Assembly: GCA_035610365.1 (NCBI GenBank)
Contig: CM069432.1
Span: 127,110,255-127,174,254, forward strand
Reading direction: 5' to 3'
DNA from: Aquatica leii
Taxonomy: Eukaryota > Arthropoda > Insecta > Coleoptera > Lampyridae
Length of the DNA stretch: 64,000 nt
Each line of letters begins with the position of its first letter. Position 1 is the first letter of the stretch. The notes under the pieces are model-generated. The model saw only the letters and a program-made list of their open reading frames with translations, had not been told where the DNA came from and did not search any database. This document shows positions 1 to 11,764 of the stretch, piece by piece. The translations under genes and the position numbers were made by a program.

Positions 1-218
1 ATTATCAGTTTACATTTCATATTTTACATTAATAAAATATTAATGTCGTAATTAGTATGGAATTATTTCAAACGATTTTTTAAAACTGAGTTCAAAAATA
101 CAACTCTGCTATTAATTATTTTATTAAAATCGGAAAATACTGCACTTTAAATAATTTTAGACTTTGAGTGAAGGAATGAATAAACCATGTTCTTTGTTAA
201 ATTACAAACAATACATAC
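1..218. repeat. Edge-truncated copy of the foldback inner segment
   Basis: This stretch repeats 2296-2513 almost base for base in the same orientation and is the reverse complement of about 992-1209. Identity stops abruptly near 218, where the left foldback arm begins, so it looks like part of a further arm copy that continues off the left edge of the window. It has no coding content; a 64-codon reading frame running across the junction is not a gene. Confidence 0.8.
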
Positions 219-219
219 A

Positions 220-3200
220 CGCAAACTTTTTTTTACTTACAACTGCTATGCGAGAAACATCGGTTAAGTGCTTAGTGAGGTGCTATCTAATTATTTTAAG
301 CTATCACTTAACAATGATGTTGGACTGTTTTAACATTGCGAATATATTGCTAGAGTAAAGATTGAATTTTGTTGAGAGTATGTTCGACTATATTCAAAAA
401 TATTTGTTCTTTACATTTCATTTCAACTGTTAAATATGTGTGATTACAAATCGACTTAGATCTAGACGGAACGGTTAACAACTGTAAGTACTTCTATTCT
501 TCTTTTTAATTAAACGTTGCGATTTTGTTTCGATCAAGTTGTGTTAGATGTACAGCCATAGTCATTGGAAATGTCCCTAAAATAAACATTACCGCTTTTT
601 CAGGCACATTCTAATAGTATTACCAGTATTTATACTTGTAAATATACCTTGAGGTTATGTCCTTTTGTCTTGTAAATAAAAAAGGGATTACCATTACTAA
701 ATTTTACATGTATTTCTCAAACCATAAAAAATAGTATTACTTTTATGACGGTATTTATATTTTTATACGAATAAAAAAACATTTCTTTCTATAATTTTAG
801 ATACATACTTATTGACAGTAAAATTTTGAACGCATACAATTAAGGTAAATTGTAATCTAATTACTGATTTTATAAAAACAATTTTACAGAGGTACACTCA
901 TTTTGAAAATAATCGAGACAAGACAAGTCCAAACAGTATATCTACTTTAAAGAATTGTTTTGTAAACAATGCCAGAGGGAACATGGCCATTGTATGTATT
1001 GTTTGTAATTTAACAAAGAACATGGTTTATTCATTCCTTCACTCAAAGTCTAAAATTATTTAAAGTGCAGTATTTTCCGATTTTAATAAAATAATTAATA
1101 GCAGAGTTGTATTTTTGAACTCAGTTTTAAAAAATCGTTTGAAATAATTCCATACTAATTACGACATTAATATTTTATTAATGTAAAATATGAAATGTAA
1201 ACTGATAATGGATATGATTATTTATGCATTCTTGCTATCGTGCGGGTACGGATGCTACCAGTGCCTGAAGGTAATTGTGGTCTATAGCATCATACGCATC
1301 TTAAATCATCTTGAATTGCAACAATTAGCTGAGCGCAGTGGTGCAGGATGAAATTCGGTGCTTGTTCGTTCCTGATTAGATGTAAGACTTGAGACGAAAC
1401 GTTTTCAATAATATTAAAATATTTAAAGTGTAGTATTTTCTGATTTCTATAAATAAGTTAATAGCAGAATTGTATTTTTTACTCGGTTTTAAAGTGTCTT
1501 TCTAAATAATTCCATACTAATTACGACATATATGACCAATAATAGACACCTATATTGTAATTTGCCATTGTCATTTAATTACACGAACATTATTGCATTA
1601 CTTACTTTTGTTTTCACAAAACAGCATTTTCTTATATTTCCGTTAAAATTTTTTGATGTAATTTAAATGATAAAACTAGAATTAGCACAATAAATTCAAT
1701 GCGTGAATGTCTAAGTAGCTATTGACCAAATACCTTAGCGAAATTCCGGAAACGATTAAGTCCAAGTGTATTTAATAATAGAACTGATAAAAGATTAATA
1801 TTGTTTAGAATGTTTAACAAAGCACCATTCTTTCAATCAACAGTAAGACATAATTACCATTAATTTGAATTGCATTCAATTACAGGTTGACGCTTATTGT
1901 AAGATGCAAAGAAAACTTGCTCTGTAAACATTATTCTAACATTAATATCAGATACGTAACCCTTTTACTAATAATATCTTATAATATGGGACAGTTTTAA
2001 GGAGAGTTTTATTTACTTGAAAATGATAAGAAGCAAGGTATTTACATTTTCTAATTCATCCGACTTTTTAACGAATAAAGAAATTAATTTAGGATGACAC
2101 ATAAAAAAAGACAGTTTGGGCATCTTAAGACGCAGATGTTTTAAAATAATTTTCTCTTCTCATACACTGCATAATATGGTAAAGAAATGACGTTAGGAAA
2201 TTAAAATAATAAACATTACAATATAATTGATATAGATTTTTAATAAAGCATCCGTACCCGCACGATTGCAAGAATGCATAAATAGTCATATCCATTATCA
2301 GTTTACATTTCATATTTTACATTAATAAAATATTAGTGTCGTAATTAGTATGGAATTATTTCAAAAGATTTTTTAAAACTGAGTTCAAAAAAACAACTCT
2401 GCTATTAATTATTTTATTAAAATCGGAAAATACTGCACTTTAAATAATTTTAGACTTTGAGTGAAGGAATGAATAAACCATGTTCTTTGTTAAATTACAA
2501 ACAATACATACAATGGCCATGTTCCCTCTGGCATTGTTTACAAAACAATTCTTTAAAGTAGATATACTGTTTGGACTTGTCTTGTCTCGATTATTTTCAA
2601 AATGAGTGTACCTCTGTAAAATTGTTTTTATAAAATCAGTAATTAGATTACAATTTACCTTAATTGTATGCGTTCAAAATTTTACTGTCAATAAGTATGT
2701 ATCTAAAATTATAGAAAGAAATGTTTTTTTATTCGTATAAAAATATAAATACCGTCATAAAAGTAATACTATTTTTATGGTTTGAGAAATACATGTAAAA
2801 TTTAGTAATGGTAATCCCTTTTTTATTTACAAGACAAAAGGACATAACCTCAAGGTATATTTACAAGTATAAATACTGGTAATACTATTAGAATGTGCCT
2901 GAAAAAGCGGTAATGTTTATTTTAGGGACATTTCCAATGACTATGGCTGTACATCTAACACAACTTGATCGAAACAAAATCGCAACGTTTAATTAAAAAG
3001 AAGAATAGAAGTACTTACAGTTGTTAACCGTTCCGTCTAGATCTAAGTCGATTTGTAATCACACATATTTAACAGTTGAAATGAAATGTAAAGAACAAAT
3101 ATTTTTGAATATAGTCGAACATACTCTCAACAAAATTCAATCTTTACTCTAGCAATATATTCGCAATGTTAAAACAGTCCAACATCATTGTTAAGTGATA

Positions 3201-3284
3201 GCTTAAAATAATTAGATAGCACCTCACTAAGCACTTAACCGATGTTTCTCGCATAGCAGTTGTAAGTAAAAAAAAGTTTGCGTG
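220..3284. repeat. Large inverted repeat (foldback-type structure), ~1.04 kb arms
   Basis: Positions 220-1256 and 2247-3284 are reverse complements with only scattered differences (for example near 1219-1240 and in the block 2320-2400). They surround a unique loop at 1257-2246. The outer boundary is sharp: the sequence starting CGCAAACTTTTTTTT at 220 pairs with its complement ending at 3284, and the flanks beyond are unrelated. The arms are AT-rich and show no transposase, reverse transcriptase or other recognisable coding. The layout fits a foldback transposon or a recent inverted duplication; an assembly artefact joining opposite strands is a real alternative. No clear target-site duplication is visible, partly because the left neighbour is itself a related copy. 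Confidence 0.8.
1421..1529 (+). repeat. Diverged internal copy of part of the foldback arm
   Basis: This segment in the loop resembles 1058-1167 in the same orientation, sharing the blocks TTAAAGTG, AGTATTTTC, TTAATAGCAG and CATACTAATTACGACAT, but with many substitutions. It is clearly older than the arm duplication, so this sequence family has amplified here more than once. Confidence 0.65.
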
Positions 3285-6200
3285 ATATCGATATTTTATC
3301 ATTTTTAACAACTTGACAAAGCATCCTAAAACACAACTTAATCTTTTATTTGATTACGTAAATTATTAAAAACTTAAGTTCTAATTATATAAATTGTTTA
3401 ACCTTTATTATTAGAATGCAAACTTTCACGGCCGTTGTTTAATGTAGCATTGTTTTTCGGTTGTTGTGTTTTATTATTGTTACAATGTAAGTATACAACA
3501 AGAAAACGCAACAAATTACAAAAAAATACAATAAATATGATATTTTATTTGTAGTTCTAATAAAAACTATCTTCTAATTTAGAATCTAATAAAACGTGTT
3601 TAAAACATTTTAAAACAATAATAAAATATTTTATATAAGTAAAGTATTTATTTTAAAAGAATACATAAAAATTATTAATTGTTAAAAGTACATTTAATAC
3701 GGTTGAGTGATATCAGTTACGGTAGAGTTTTGGTCTCGTAAGAGTAAGACTGAAGCCTGGTGCGGTTAGGGAGTCTATTTAAATGGAAATGATGTCAAAT
3801 GGGTTATATTCAACAATAATAAGTTACAGTTGTCACTTCTTTGACCTAGTTCACAAAATTTATTTAAATTGCAAAATTGCCCACAAGGAAACTTGTAACA
3901 AAATTCCAACGTACACAATCTAAATTTAAAATCCAATTCGAGTTTTACAGATAATATGAGAACGTGTTTGAAACGATTGCGTGAAAATTAGTGTTACTCT
4001 ATTAGAACTTTGATAAACTTAAAAAAACAGGACAAATAATTTTGTCTCTAACAACGTCTAAAGTATTTGAAAATTATAAACTATTATTTACAAAGCAACA
4101 TTTCAAACTTATAATTGATAGGACTTCCATTTTTATTAAAACTTTGCTTTTTAAATTGCTTGCATCCAATTTATTTAAGTGCATTTAGTCACCAACATGG
4201 TATATATTAAAAGTTGGAATTTTATTGAGCGAAATGCACTTTAGCTTTTATAAGTTGTGTGGCGGATTTTATAGATACTACACTCATATTGTATAATCAA
4301 AGATGAAAGTTATACTATAATATACGTAATTTTATATACGTTTGTTGTTAACGTTTTTATAATTGAAATCGACAAATTACATTATTTTCTGTAAAAACTT
4401 TATACACTTGTTTGTTACGCTTTCAATATAGATTTTTTTTAAATCTGTTTATAATATGTGTATCTTTTATAATAGAAGTTTATTTTCTAATTAATACGGC
4501 AGTTGGATACAAGCTCTCTCTCGGAAAACAATAAGATCTGGTCATGGCGCAGTACCTCCAAATTCACCGTAACAGATGCGGATTTTAAATGTTTTTGTGA
4601 AAGCCACGGCTAACTCAGTTGTTCCCGGATATACAGTTGCAAGCTTCGTTATGTTAGATTATAAACTAAATCTAAAAAAGCGCCAAAACGATGAAAGATT
4701 AAATTAGGGAAACACCGTTTAAATCTACCCGCAGCCAAAAAAAAACAAATGACAAAACAAAAGCGACAACACAGAATATATATTTTTTTTATTACAGACA
4801 GTAGTTAAAGAGAACAAAAAAGTTACAATTTTCCAAACATTAGTACATGGGTCGGACAAAATATAAGTTATGTCCTCGACTAGATAACACGTCGTACACG
4901 TATAAAGTCTGTCTAACTTTTACACTCAAAGAAGGAATAACTTTACATTCGTAAATTAAATTACAAAAGTACAAAAATCAAAGATTTAGAGACTCAAATC
5001 GCACTACATAAGACTTTGTGACACAACAAAACAATCTAGTAATTAATTGTGTTAACAACCTAACATGTTCGTACGGTCATTCTTACAATCGACATGACCA
5101 ACGAAATACCAATCATAAAAATAGAAATTGTAATACTTACAGTTATGTTTTATTTAGTAGGGTACTAGCTAGTTTCGTAGCGGTATTACCTAAAACGTAA
5201 TTAAAATCTAACACAAAAACGTGCATACAGCGTTATCACAAGTAAATTCCTTTTTTTATATTATACTATCATTAAAAATAGTAAATGCGCAGAGTATTCC
5301 CTTAACTTATTATTGTAATTGATGGTAAAAGTTTTTTAAAGACAGTATCGTAAATGCCTCCAACCCCTTGACGTTGTGAATCATCTTAGTTGCAAAAACG
5401 CAACGTCATGGTAGTTTTTCCAAATATGCCATCTGCTTGTTATCTCCACCGACAAAAGGAACGTGTAGGTGTATGGAAACCCACTATAGACAATTATGAA
5501 AGAATCAAATTAAACCCTAATACAAAAAATACCGTCTTACCCCAAATAAAGATTTTCGTTCAGATCACCACAAAATTTGATTGCATATTCACTTGGAATT
5601 GCGTGAAATACTTAACAATGAGAGCATTGTTAGGCGTAGACACTACTAAACGTGTTAGAATGTAAATCAAATTATTTAGTTTTAAACTTATGCGGATGAG
5701 AGCGCCACCAATGTTTCTTGTGTAGCCGACACATGGTCTGTGTTGCACAAACGTTACCAAAAGAAATGAAATTGGGTTTTTAAAATTTGACAGTCAATCA
5801 CAAAAAGTGTTAAGAATAAATCCTATACTAAAAAAAAATTAATATACCATATTTTTAATATAACAAGTTAAATGAGAAGTTTAAAGCTTCAATTTTGTTT
5901 TGGGTAATGGATTGTATGCTTCATCAAACACAACGATCTTCCCGGTAAAGTTATGAACGTAAAACGTTAGATCTTTTTATTCATCTTTCATCTTTGCTCT
6001 GTAGTAGCGGATTGTTTCCAATTATCCCAGCAATTCTGAATTAGTTGAAAAGAAATATTCATGTGTCGAATAAATGTATTCTCGACTAAATTAAAACAAT
6101 AAGTTTTATCTCGTTTATATAGTATATCATTTTGTATTTATATAACTGCAACTTACATTGTTATTTTGATATAACTATGTAGTTTTACGGACACAAAGGC

Positions 6201-6857
6201 TATTGAGCGTAATTTTACTTTTAATTTAATTTTAGATTGAATTTAATTTGTTCGTTTTTTTATTAAAATTTAAAATTAAGTATCAGTAAGATTTTTTTTT
6301 CTTCATAATTAATTTTTGTTTTATTGTAACTAAATATTTTATTATAAATTTTTATTTATATTATCTTGTGTGTATAATTTTGCTTATTTTTTACATTTTC
6401 TTAAATTTTATTTGTTTCTGATTTCATTTATGTAATAAGTGTTAAATTTTTAATGCAACGAAGCGTTTACTCAATTAACTTGTTTGCAAGTCAATATTAT
6501 TAAATTTAATAATTACTCACTATAAAGGTAGGTTCCGATAGTATGTACATCGCCGAACGTTTTCTTTAGTTGGCAAGGTTTTGAAGGTCTTATTGAGCTA
6601 TAAACTTTCTACGCGCCTTTGTAACTTTTGTTTATTTTAATTTTAACGGTTTTTTTTTTAATTTCGGGTTTTCCAAACAGTCCTAAAGTTTTGATTATAA
6701 TCCACATCCCATTATTACTCGCCACTGGCAAATACTTCGTTTATGTCACTTTCATACAGGTAATTTTTGTAATAACAGCTTTTGCATGTAACAATTTATA
6801 CTGTAATTAGGTTTTATCATAAATTTTATTAGTTATTGTTATTCTATGTGCTCTTAA
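3285..6857. other. AT-rich interval without an identifiable gene
   Basis: I see no gene, RNA or transposon ends that I can defend in these ~3.6 kb. Open frames are short and lack family motifs; the longest is 91 codons on the plus strand at 5390-5665 and matches nothing I recognise. Positions 4500-4660 and 5340-5760 are less AT-rich than their surroundings and might be decayed repeat or exon material, but no reading frame supports this. Confidence 0.5.
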
Positions 6858-7775
6858 CAAAGATTATATTACAGTATTAGTGTTTAGCAACTACAATAGA
6901 GAATTCGATACAGTGAACCACGAATTGCTTTTGTCGATACTTTATCACGTAGGTTTTGGAATAGAGGCCGTTTAACTAATAAACAGTTTTTTCAGTAATA
7001 GATATCAAATGGCTCAATTGTAAAATCTTATGGTTTTAGATTTGCTATCTATTAGATCAGGAGTTCCGCAGGTGTCAATTTTAAGTTCACTTTTATATAC
7101 TTTGTTCACCAGTCAATTACATATAGTTTTCAAGACATGACTATTAACTTTGTGCTGACCATACGCAGTTATATCTATCCTTTTCTTCTGAGAAAGTAGA
7201 GCAATTATTCAATAAGAATAATGATGTGCTTAAGTTGCTGTATGACTCTTCATAACCTCATAACTTATTAATCTAAATAAATTCTCTGGTTTAATTTTTG
7301 GCAATGCTAAGTGTTATTATTTTATATTACATATTGATGTTGTAATTATACTGATAACTCACGTAGTAAAAAATTTAAGATTTTATATAGTATATAACCA
7401 ACTACAATTTTAAGAGCATACGTAGGGCATATGAAATCTACATCTGTCTGTTAAAACAAAGAAAATGTTATGCAAGTGGCTAGTGTTATCAAACATTAAT
7501 TTTTGTGATACGTTTTACGTGTATTATCTTGATGTGGTTAGTATACGCCGTATAAAAACAATTTAAAATGACTGCGTAAGGTAACAGGTTAAATATGGCT
7601 CAACGTAAAAAACTACATTTTTTATGCTTGTTTCGCGCTGTAATTACTATAAGGTATCTAAATTACGTGATAAAATTTGATATCGGACTGACGTACATAA
7701 TATAAATATACGTGGAAAAAGGTGATTGTCAATGCCACCGCTTATATATAATCTCAAAAAGTTGTATCTCATTAA
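6858..7775 (+). pseudogene. Decayed L2/CR1-like non-LTR retrotransposon reverse transcriptase (5' part)
   Basis: Translation, tolerating stops and frameshifts, gives the ordered motifs of a non-LTR reverse transcriptase. These are FDTVNHELLLSILYHVGF (from 6904), then GVPQVSILSSLLYTLF (from about 7060; the family normally has GVPQGS), then a YADDTQLY-type box that here reads CADHTQLYL (about 7152). Further on, about 7490-7760, comes a C-terminal region with LSNINFCD and VSIRRI followed by a conserved-looking RDKI...NIRGK segment. In-frame stops occur, for example at 6973-6975, and both the Tyr and the second active-site Asp are changed, so it is inactive. The 5' end, with the endonuclease, is missing. 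The reading frame is cut at 7775 by the piggyBac element and continues at 10197. CR1/L2 membership is inferred from motif style; a Jockey relative is possible. Confidence 0.75.
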
Positions 7776-7849
7776 CCTTTTCGGTACGGCTTGATTATCA
7801 GATGTTTTTTCCTCCCAGACGACGGAATTGCAGTGCTCGACAGACGAGT

Positions 7850-7865
7850 GACGGATATAACCGTC
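7850..7865. repeat. Subterminal palindromic 16-mer, left end of piggyBac
   Basis: GACGGATATAACCGTC is a near-perfect palindrome 74 bp inside the left tip. It matches a 16-mer 59 bp inside the right tip (10118-10133). Subterminal inverted repeats in piggyBac elements serve as transposase-binding sites; that role here is inferred. Confidence 0.6.
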
Positions 7866-8078
7866 AAATACCAAATAGGTAAAATGAGGGTAGGTTAGGT
7901 TTTGTTCAACTCGAATTTATGTTTAAATTAGAAAATAGCTATAGATCTATACCAAAGGCATGTTTTTTCATAAAGCAAACAAAATTATTTATATAAATGA
8001 ACCCTAAAAAATACATTCTAAATCATATTATAATAGCTAAAGGGAATGTTAAAAAATTTAAAAGTTAGCCTGGGTGTG

Positions 8079-9915
8079 TTAAATTTGGAAACAGGGTACA
8101 ATGCAAAGTCCAACATTGCACTCTTTACACATGTATCTAGAGTCTCTCCTTTCCTTTTCTCGTTTTTTGTGTGTGCGAACAAACCAGGCATCTTCTTCAA
8201 GGATTCTTGTTCTTTTCTGTTTCTGGAACGTATATCGGAAAGTGTCTCCCGATTAATCTTGCAGAATTAAGGTTCAGATCAGGTCTTGTTAGCAGATGAT
8301 TGGTGGAAAACCTATACATAAAACATTGTTAATTATAACTACCTAAAATGAAAGCATTTACTAACCTCTCAAATAACTGACGTATGATTTCTAAGTGAAA
8401 TGTCGCTAACGGAATTTTTCTAGAATCTGTGGTCAAAAACATGGCATGAACATTAAGTAAACAAACATCCATAATGTGGAAATACAGCTTCTTATACCAT
8501 TTTATGCTTTTACGCATACAGTCAATACTAGAAATCATCATGTCAGTACGGTCGACTGCTCCCATTTTGCAATTGTATTCCACTACACATCTGGGCTTCC
8601 GTCCATTTGCTTTAGTGATCCTGCCTATTTTTGGAAGAACCGCAATGTCATTTGCATGCACAGTGGTTATCATATGGACATCTCGACGATATTTCTATTT
8701 TAATACCAATAGATGATCACTAGAATACCAAGAAACATCTCCTTTATTTAGTTTGACGGTGAACTTTGGCATATGCTTTCTAAGTGGCCGTACGGTTCCA
8801 CAAGAGTTTGTTTTATTTTTGAATAGGAAAGTTGACAAGGCAGGACTGCTGTAGTAGTTGTCTGTAAAAAGCGAGTGTCCTTTGTTTAGATATTGATCCA
8901 TGAGCTTGGTTACAACAGCTCCCGATATACCCAGGTCTTGATTAATCCCCAAGTTTTTACTTGTGGTTTTTCCCAAATATACTATAAAGTCCAATACTAT
9001 TTCTGTTTCACAGTCGCACAAAACAAACAGCTTAATCCCAAAACGGTGTTTTTTACTCTTTATAAACTGTTTGAAGCTCAATCTTCCCTTAAAAATTATT
9101 AAACTTTTATCAATGACAAGGTCCTGAAACGGACGAAATTGTGTTTGAAACCTTTTCTTTATTTGTGATAGAATATGGTCTACTTTATAGAGGCGATTAT
9201 TTGGGGGAGCTATCTCATTGTCGCAAAAGTGCAAATTACTTTTAATTTGCAGTTATCTGTCCTTTGTCATTTTTTTCCCAAAAATAGAGGAATGTAGCAG
9301 TTCGTCTCTGGACCAAAACTCCTTGAAAGTAAGTTTTTTATTTCTTGTCATCAGCATAGTTATACCAAATACAAAAAATTCGTTCAAGTCAATATGTGTC
9401 CATCGTGGTATATTTTGCTAAATTGCACATCTGTTTGTCTTCTCAACAATGGTAGTAGCAATATCTTCGGTAAAAAGATTTAAGAAAAAATTTATTTCTC
9501 TTTTTCCACGTAAAGTCTCGTCGCTTATTCCGTTATTACTACTGTCGTATTCATGGACTTCTGGAATAAAATCCTGTTTTCCCCACAAAAATTGTAATTC
9601 ATCGTGACTGACTACAACCTCGGGTGTTGGAAATTCATCTTGGGGTGCTTCAGTTTCCACAGTTTCTTCTGTGACTTCTTGATCAGATTCGGGGCCCTCT
9701 TCAAAACTATTACTTTCATCCCCAGAGCTTGGTATATACTCACTTTCACTACCAGAAAACGGCTCTTCTTCACTATCCAACAAATACTCGTGTTTACTAA
9801 GAATACGCACTTCACTTTCAGTTAATCCACAATAAGAATCTAACCTTGCAACTTTCGCACGGGGTGAGCGACTGCTTGAAGGTCCGGCAACCTCATCTGT
9901 CGACATTGTGCTCAC
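8079..9915 (-). pseudogene. piggyBac transposase, broken
   Basis: Transposase of the DDE_Tnp_1_7 family (cut-and-paste at TTAA). The minus-strand frame starts at 9915 with an acidic, Ser/Glu-rich N-terminus (about residues 40-110). It then shows the three catalytic aspartate contexts: DLVIDKSLIIFKGRLSFKQF (about 9110), FTDNYYSSP (about 8860) and MGAVDRTDM (about 8550). The frame stays open across 9915-8329 except for three in-frame stops: TAG at 9419-9421, a TAA near 9257-9259, and a TAG just before 8693, where the family usually has Trp in an LKW-type motif. Downstream, after a short disruption near 8329 and a frameshift near 8150, the Cys-rich C-terminus is still visible: CLVC, then CKECNVGLC and PCF, ending at 8079. 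All three catalytic Asp are kept, so inactivation appears fairly recent. Confidence 0.9.
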
Positions 9916-9961
9916 TACTGAACATAAATAACGTTCAGTTACAGTTCGGGAGATGCCGACT

Positions 9962-10133
9962 GTCGGCTATATTCGACGGTGCCAGATATATCCGACACTC
10001 TTCTACCTGAAGCGATGTTTTGTGTCGGATAAAGAAGTCAGTCGTCTGTACGCAAGCATACATTTTCATTAGCGACGGATATAACTGGCGGTAGTCTGGA
10101 GAGCAATTTGAACCGTTGACGGGTATATCCGTC
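9962..10133. repeat. Cluster of palindromic 16-mers, right end of piggyBac
   Basis: Several related palindromic boxes of the form CGG-TATA-CCG occur between the transposase start and the right tip: GTCGGCTATATTCGAC (9962-9977), GCCAGATATATCCGAC (just after), GACGGATATAACTGGC (about 10075-10090) and GACGGGTATATCCGTC (10118-10133). They lie upstream of the transposase start, so they could bind transposase, affect its promoter, or both. Confidence 0.6.
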
Positions 10134-10196
10134 ATTCGTCCGTGACGCACTTTTATTTGTGCCTGATAAATCTGTCAATTGTACCGAAAAGGTTAA

Positions 10197-10622
10197 TCTC
10201 ATTAAGTTATTAAATTATATCATTTTAAATATTATAGTAATGTTATATAATGTTTTTTTCTCAAATTAAAATCATGTTTGCTACAAAGTTTTAAAGTTAA
10301 AACGCGATTGCCGGTATTGTGATTCTCATATTATTTAAATAAAATTATGTGTGTACCTTACCTAATCTAGTAAATACGCGTCGCATACTGCAAATATGTG
10401 AAACACAACAAATTTTATAGTTTTACACACCAATTAAATTAAATTGTGATAAATGTAAATTTTTCCATACAGTAATAAATATCTTGGGTTTAAGTAGAAG
10501 ACCGGGGAAGAACCAGTCTGTTCTTATCCAAATTTTTGAGTTTAGTCTATTGAATAAGATATCAATGTATATATTGTATAATAATTTTTGTTTGTTCTAA
10601 CTAGTGACCCAATAAAGCAAAT
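10197..10622 (+). pseudogene. 3' remnant of the L2/CR1-like retrotransposon split by piggyBac
   Basis: Immediately right of the piggyBac TTAA the sequence continues a region compatible with the C-terminus of the retrotransposon ORF, then a 3' untranslated part. The latter contains an AATAAAG polyadenylation-like signal near 10611 and ends in a short TTTA-type tail (TTTATTTATTTATA, about 10622-10635), as expected for a non-LTR 3' end. The coding link is weak after so much decay; the tail and the position are the main support. Confidence 0.5.
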
Positions 10623-10639
10623 TTATTTATTTATATATA

Positions 10640-10905
10640 AGTGCTATTAGGATTGTAGATTTTAAACTGTACCATTTTAAACGTCAGAATGACATTTGAG
10701 AATGTTACTGTACGGTAACACTATTAACCTAAAATAACGTTAATGTATGCGTTGTAGATTACTGGAAAAATAGGTTTTAATGATGATCCGGTACATTTTA
10801 TTTAAGTTTCATTATAGGTTATGTTGTTTACTATTATATTATTTTTCAAGTTGCGCAAATGTGCTAAATATACATTTGCTTCACAGTTAATAATTTATGG
10901 TTTCT
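10640..10905. other. AT-rich spacer before LTR element A
   Basis: No coding or structural feature seen. The last five bases (ATTGG, 10906-10910) are the left copy of the target-site duplication of the LTR element that follows. Confidence 0.5.
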
Positions 10906-10910
10906 ATTGG

Positions 10911-11046
10911 TGTAGTAATCGTTGTTAACTATTCACAATGTGATTATTTTATTTTATTGGAAACGTATTTGTTTTAGTTTTTAGATATACATTTATTTAT
11001 AATCTAATTACAAATTGATAACTTAGTAACACTAACTCGTATGACA
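10911..11046 (-). repeat. 3' LTR of LTR element A
   Basis: A 136-bp repeat that reads on the minus strand from TGTCATA to TTACTACA, so it begins TG and ends CA. It matches 17543-17677 along its length. The size is very short for a gypsy LTR. Confidence 0.85.
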
Positions 11047-11058
11047 TCTTTCCCTTTT
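11047..11058 (-). promoter_or_regulatory. Polypurine tract of LTR element A
   Basis: The minus strand reads AAAAGGGAAAGA directly before the 3' LTR, the expected position and composition of the plus-strand primer. Confidence 0.8.
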
Positions 11059-11335
11059 ACAAATAAGTTATTGAATTTTAGTAAACAAGATAGTCATTTA
11101 GTTTAGCAGGCCGTTTTATTATTCTAACTGACCTAGCCTTAAGTTAATTTTGATTTGATTTATTAATATTATTTTTATTCTTATTGTCTTGGTGGGTATT
11201 ATTAGGTTTCTTTAACTAACATCATCACTTACATCTATTCTCTTACAGTCTATTTTACAATTTGATTTTGAATTTTTTAAATCATAGCTATTTTGTTTTA
11301 AGATATCTGAATCAGTATTGATTAAATAATTTATA

Positions 11336-11695
11336 CTGTATGTCTCAGTAAGTTGGAACCATATGGAAAACTTTTTTATTATTAACTTTAGGAAAAAAAG
11401 TTATTCTTTATAAAAAGTTCTGCATGTTCTAAAATCTAAAATACAATTATCAGATATTAAATTTTTTCAGTCGTATACGAGGTATTTCAGAAAATATTAA
11501 TTTTGCTCAAGAATAAAGTACCCTTATTTTTGACAATATAGAAAAATGTTATTAAAAAAAGTTGGATCAGAACTAAAAACTACCTTTAAATATGCAATTA
11601 CAAACAATTACATTGAAAAAATTATTTTTTCTTTTTGTCTGCAATATCAAAGCAAAATTAACTCTAGTTCCGTGAAATCTAGGACGCTCTGATAA
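11336..11695 (+). repeat. Left terminal inverted repeat of the first DD41D element
   Basis: Pairs with 13029-13385. It includes the conserved inner block GAAATCTAGGA...CTCTGATAA next to the transposase side. Confidence 0.88.
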
Positions 11696-11764
11696 ACAAA
11701 TGATTTGTTTATAGCAACAAATGTTTGACAGTGATATTAAACGCTTTAGAATTTATGCATAAAA

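Larger units (their letters stand above)
7776..10192 (-). mobile_element. Complete piggyBac-family DNA transposon with TTAA duplication
   Basis: The element is bounded by TTAA at 7772-7775 and 10193-10196, the target-site duplication typical of piggyBac. Its perfect 12-bp terminal inverted repeats, CCTTTTCGGTAC and complement, are at 7776-7787 and 10181-10192. The 2.42-kb length is normal for the superfamily. Between the ends lies one transposase gene on the minus strand (8079-9915), interrupted by stop codons. The element landed in the C-terminal coding part of an L2/CR1-like retrotransposon. Subterminal palindromes are annotated separately. Both ends look intact, so it could be mobilised only by a transposase supplied in trans. 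Confidence 0.92.

Noticed and set aside
1..3284. Foldback arms as LTRs of a retroelement
   Set aside because: The arms are inverted, not direct, and the interior has no gag-pol text.
3690..3780. Possible tRNA (GGTCTCGTAAG...GGTGCGGTTAGGG region)
   Set aside because: Acceptor and T-arm pairing could not be drawn and there is no GGTTCRA box.
5390..5665. 91-codon plus-strand frame as a gene
   Set aside because: No recognisable domain, an antisense frame of similar size overlaps it, and composition gives no coding signal.
7885..7905. Telomeric GGTTAGG repeat
   Set aside because: Only about one and a half units (GGTAGGTTAGGTT); common chance occurrence.
8474..9825. Several plus-strand frames across the piggyBac element
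   Set aside because: They are antisense shadows of the transposase gene.
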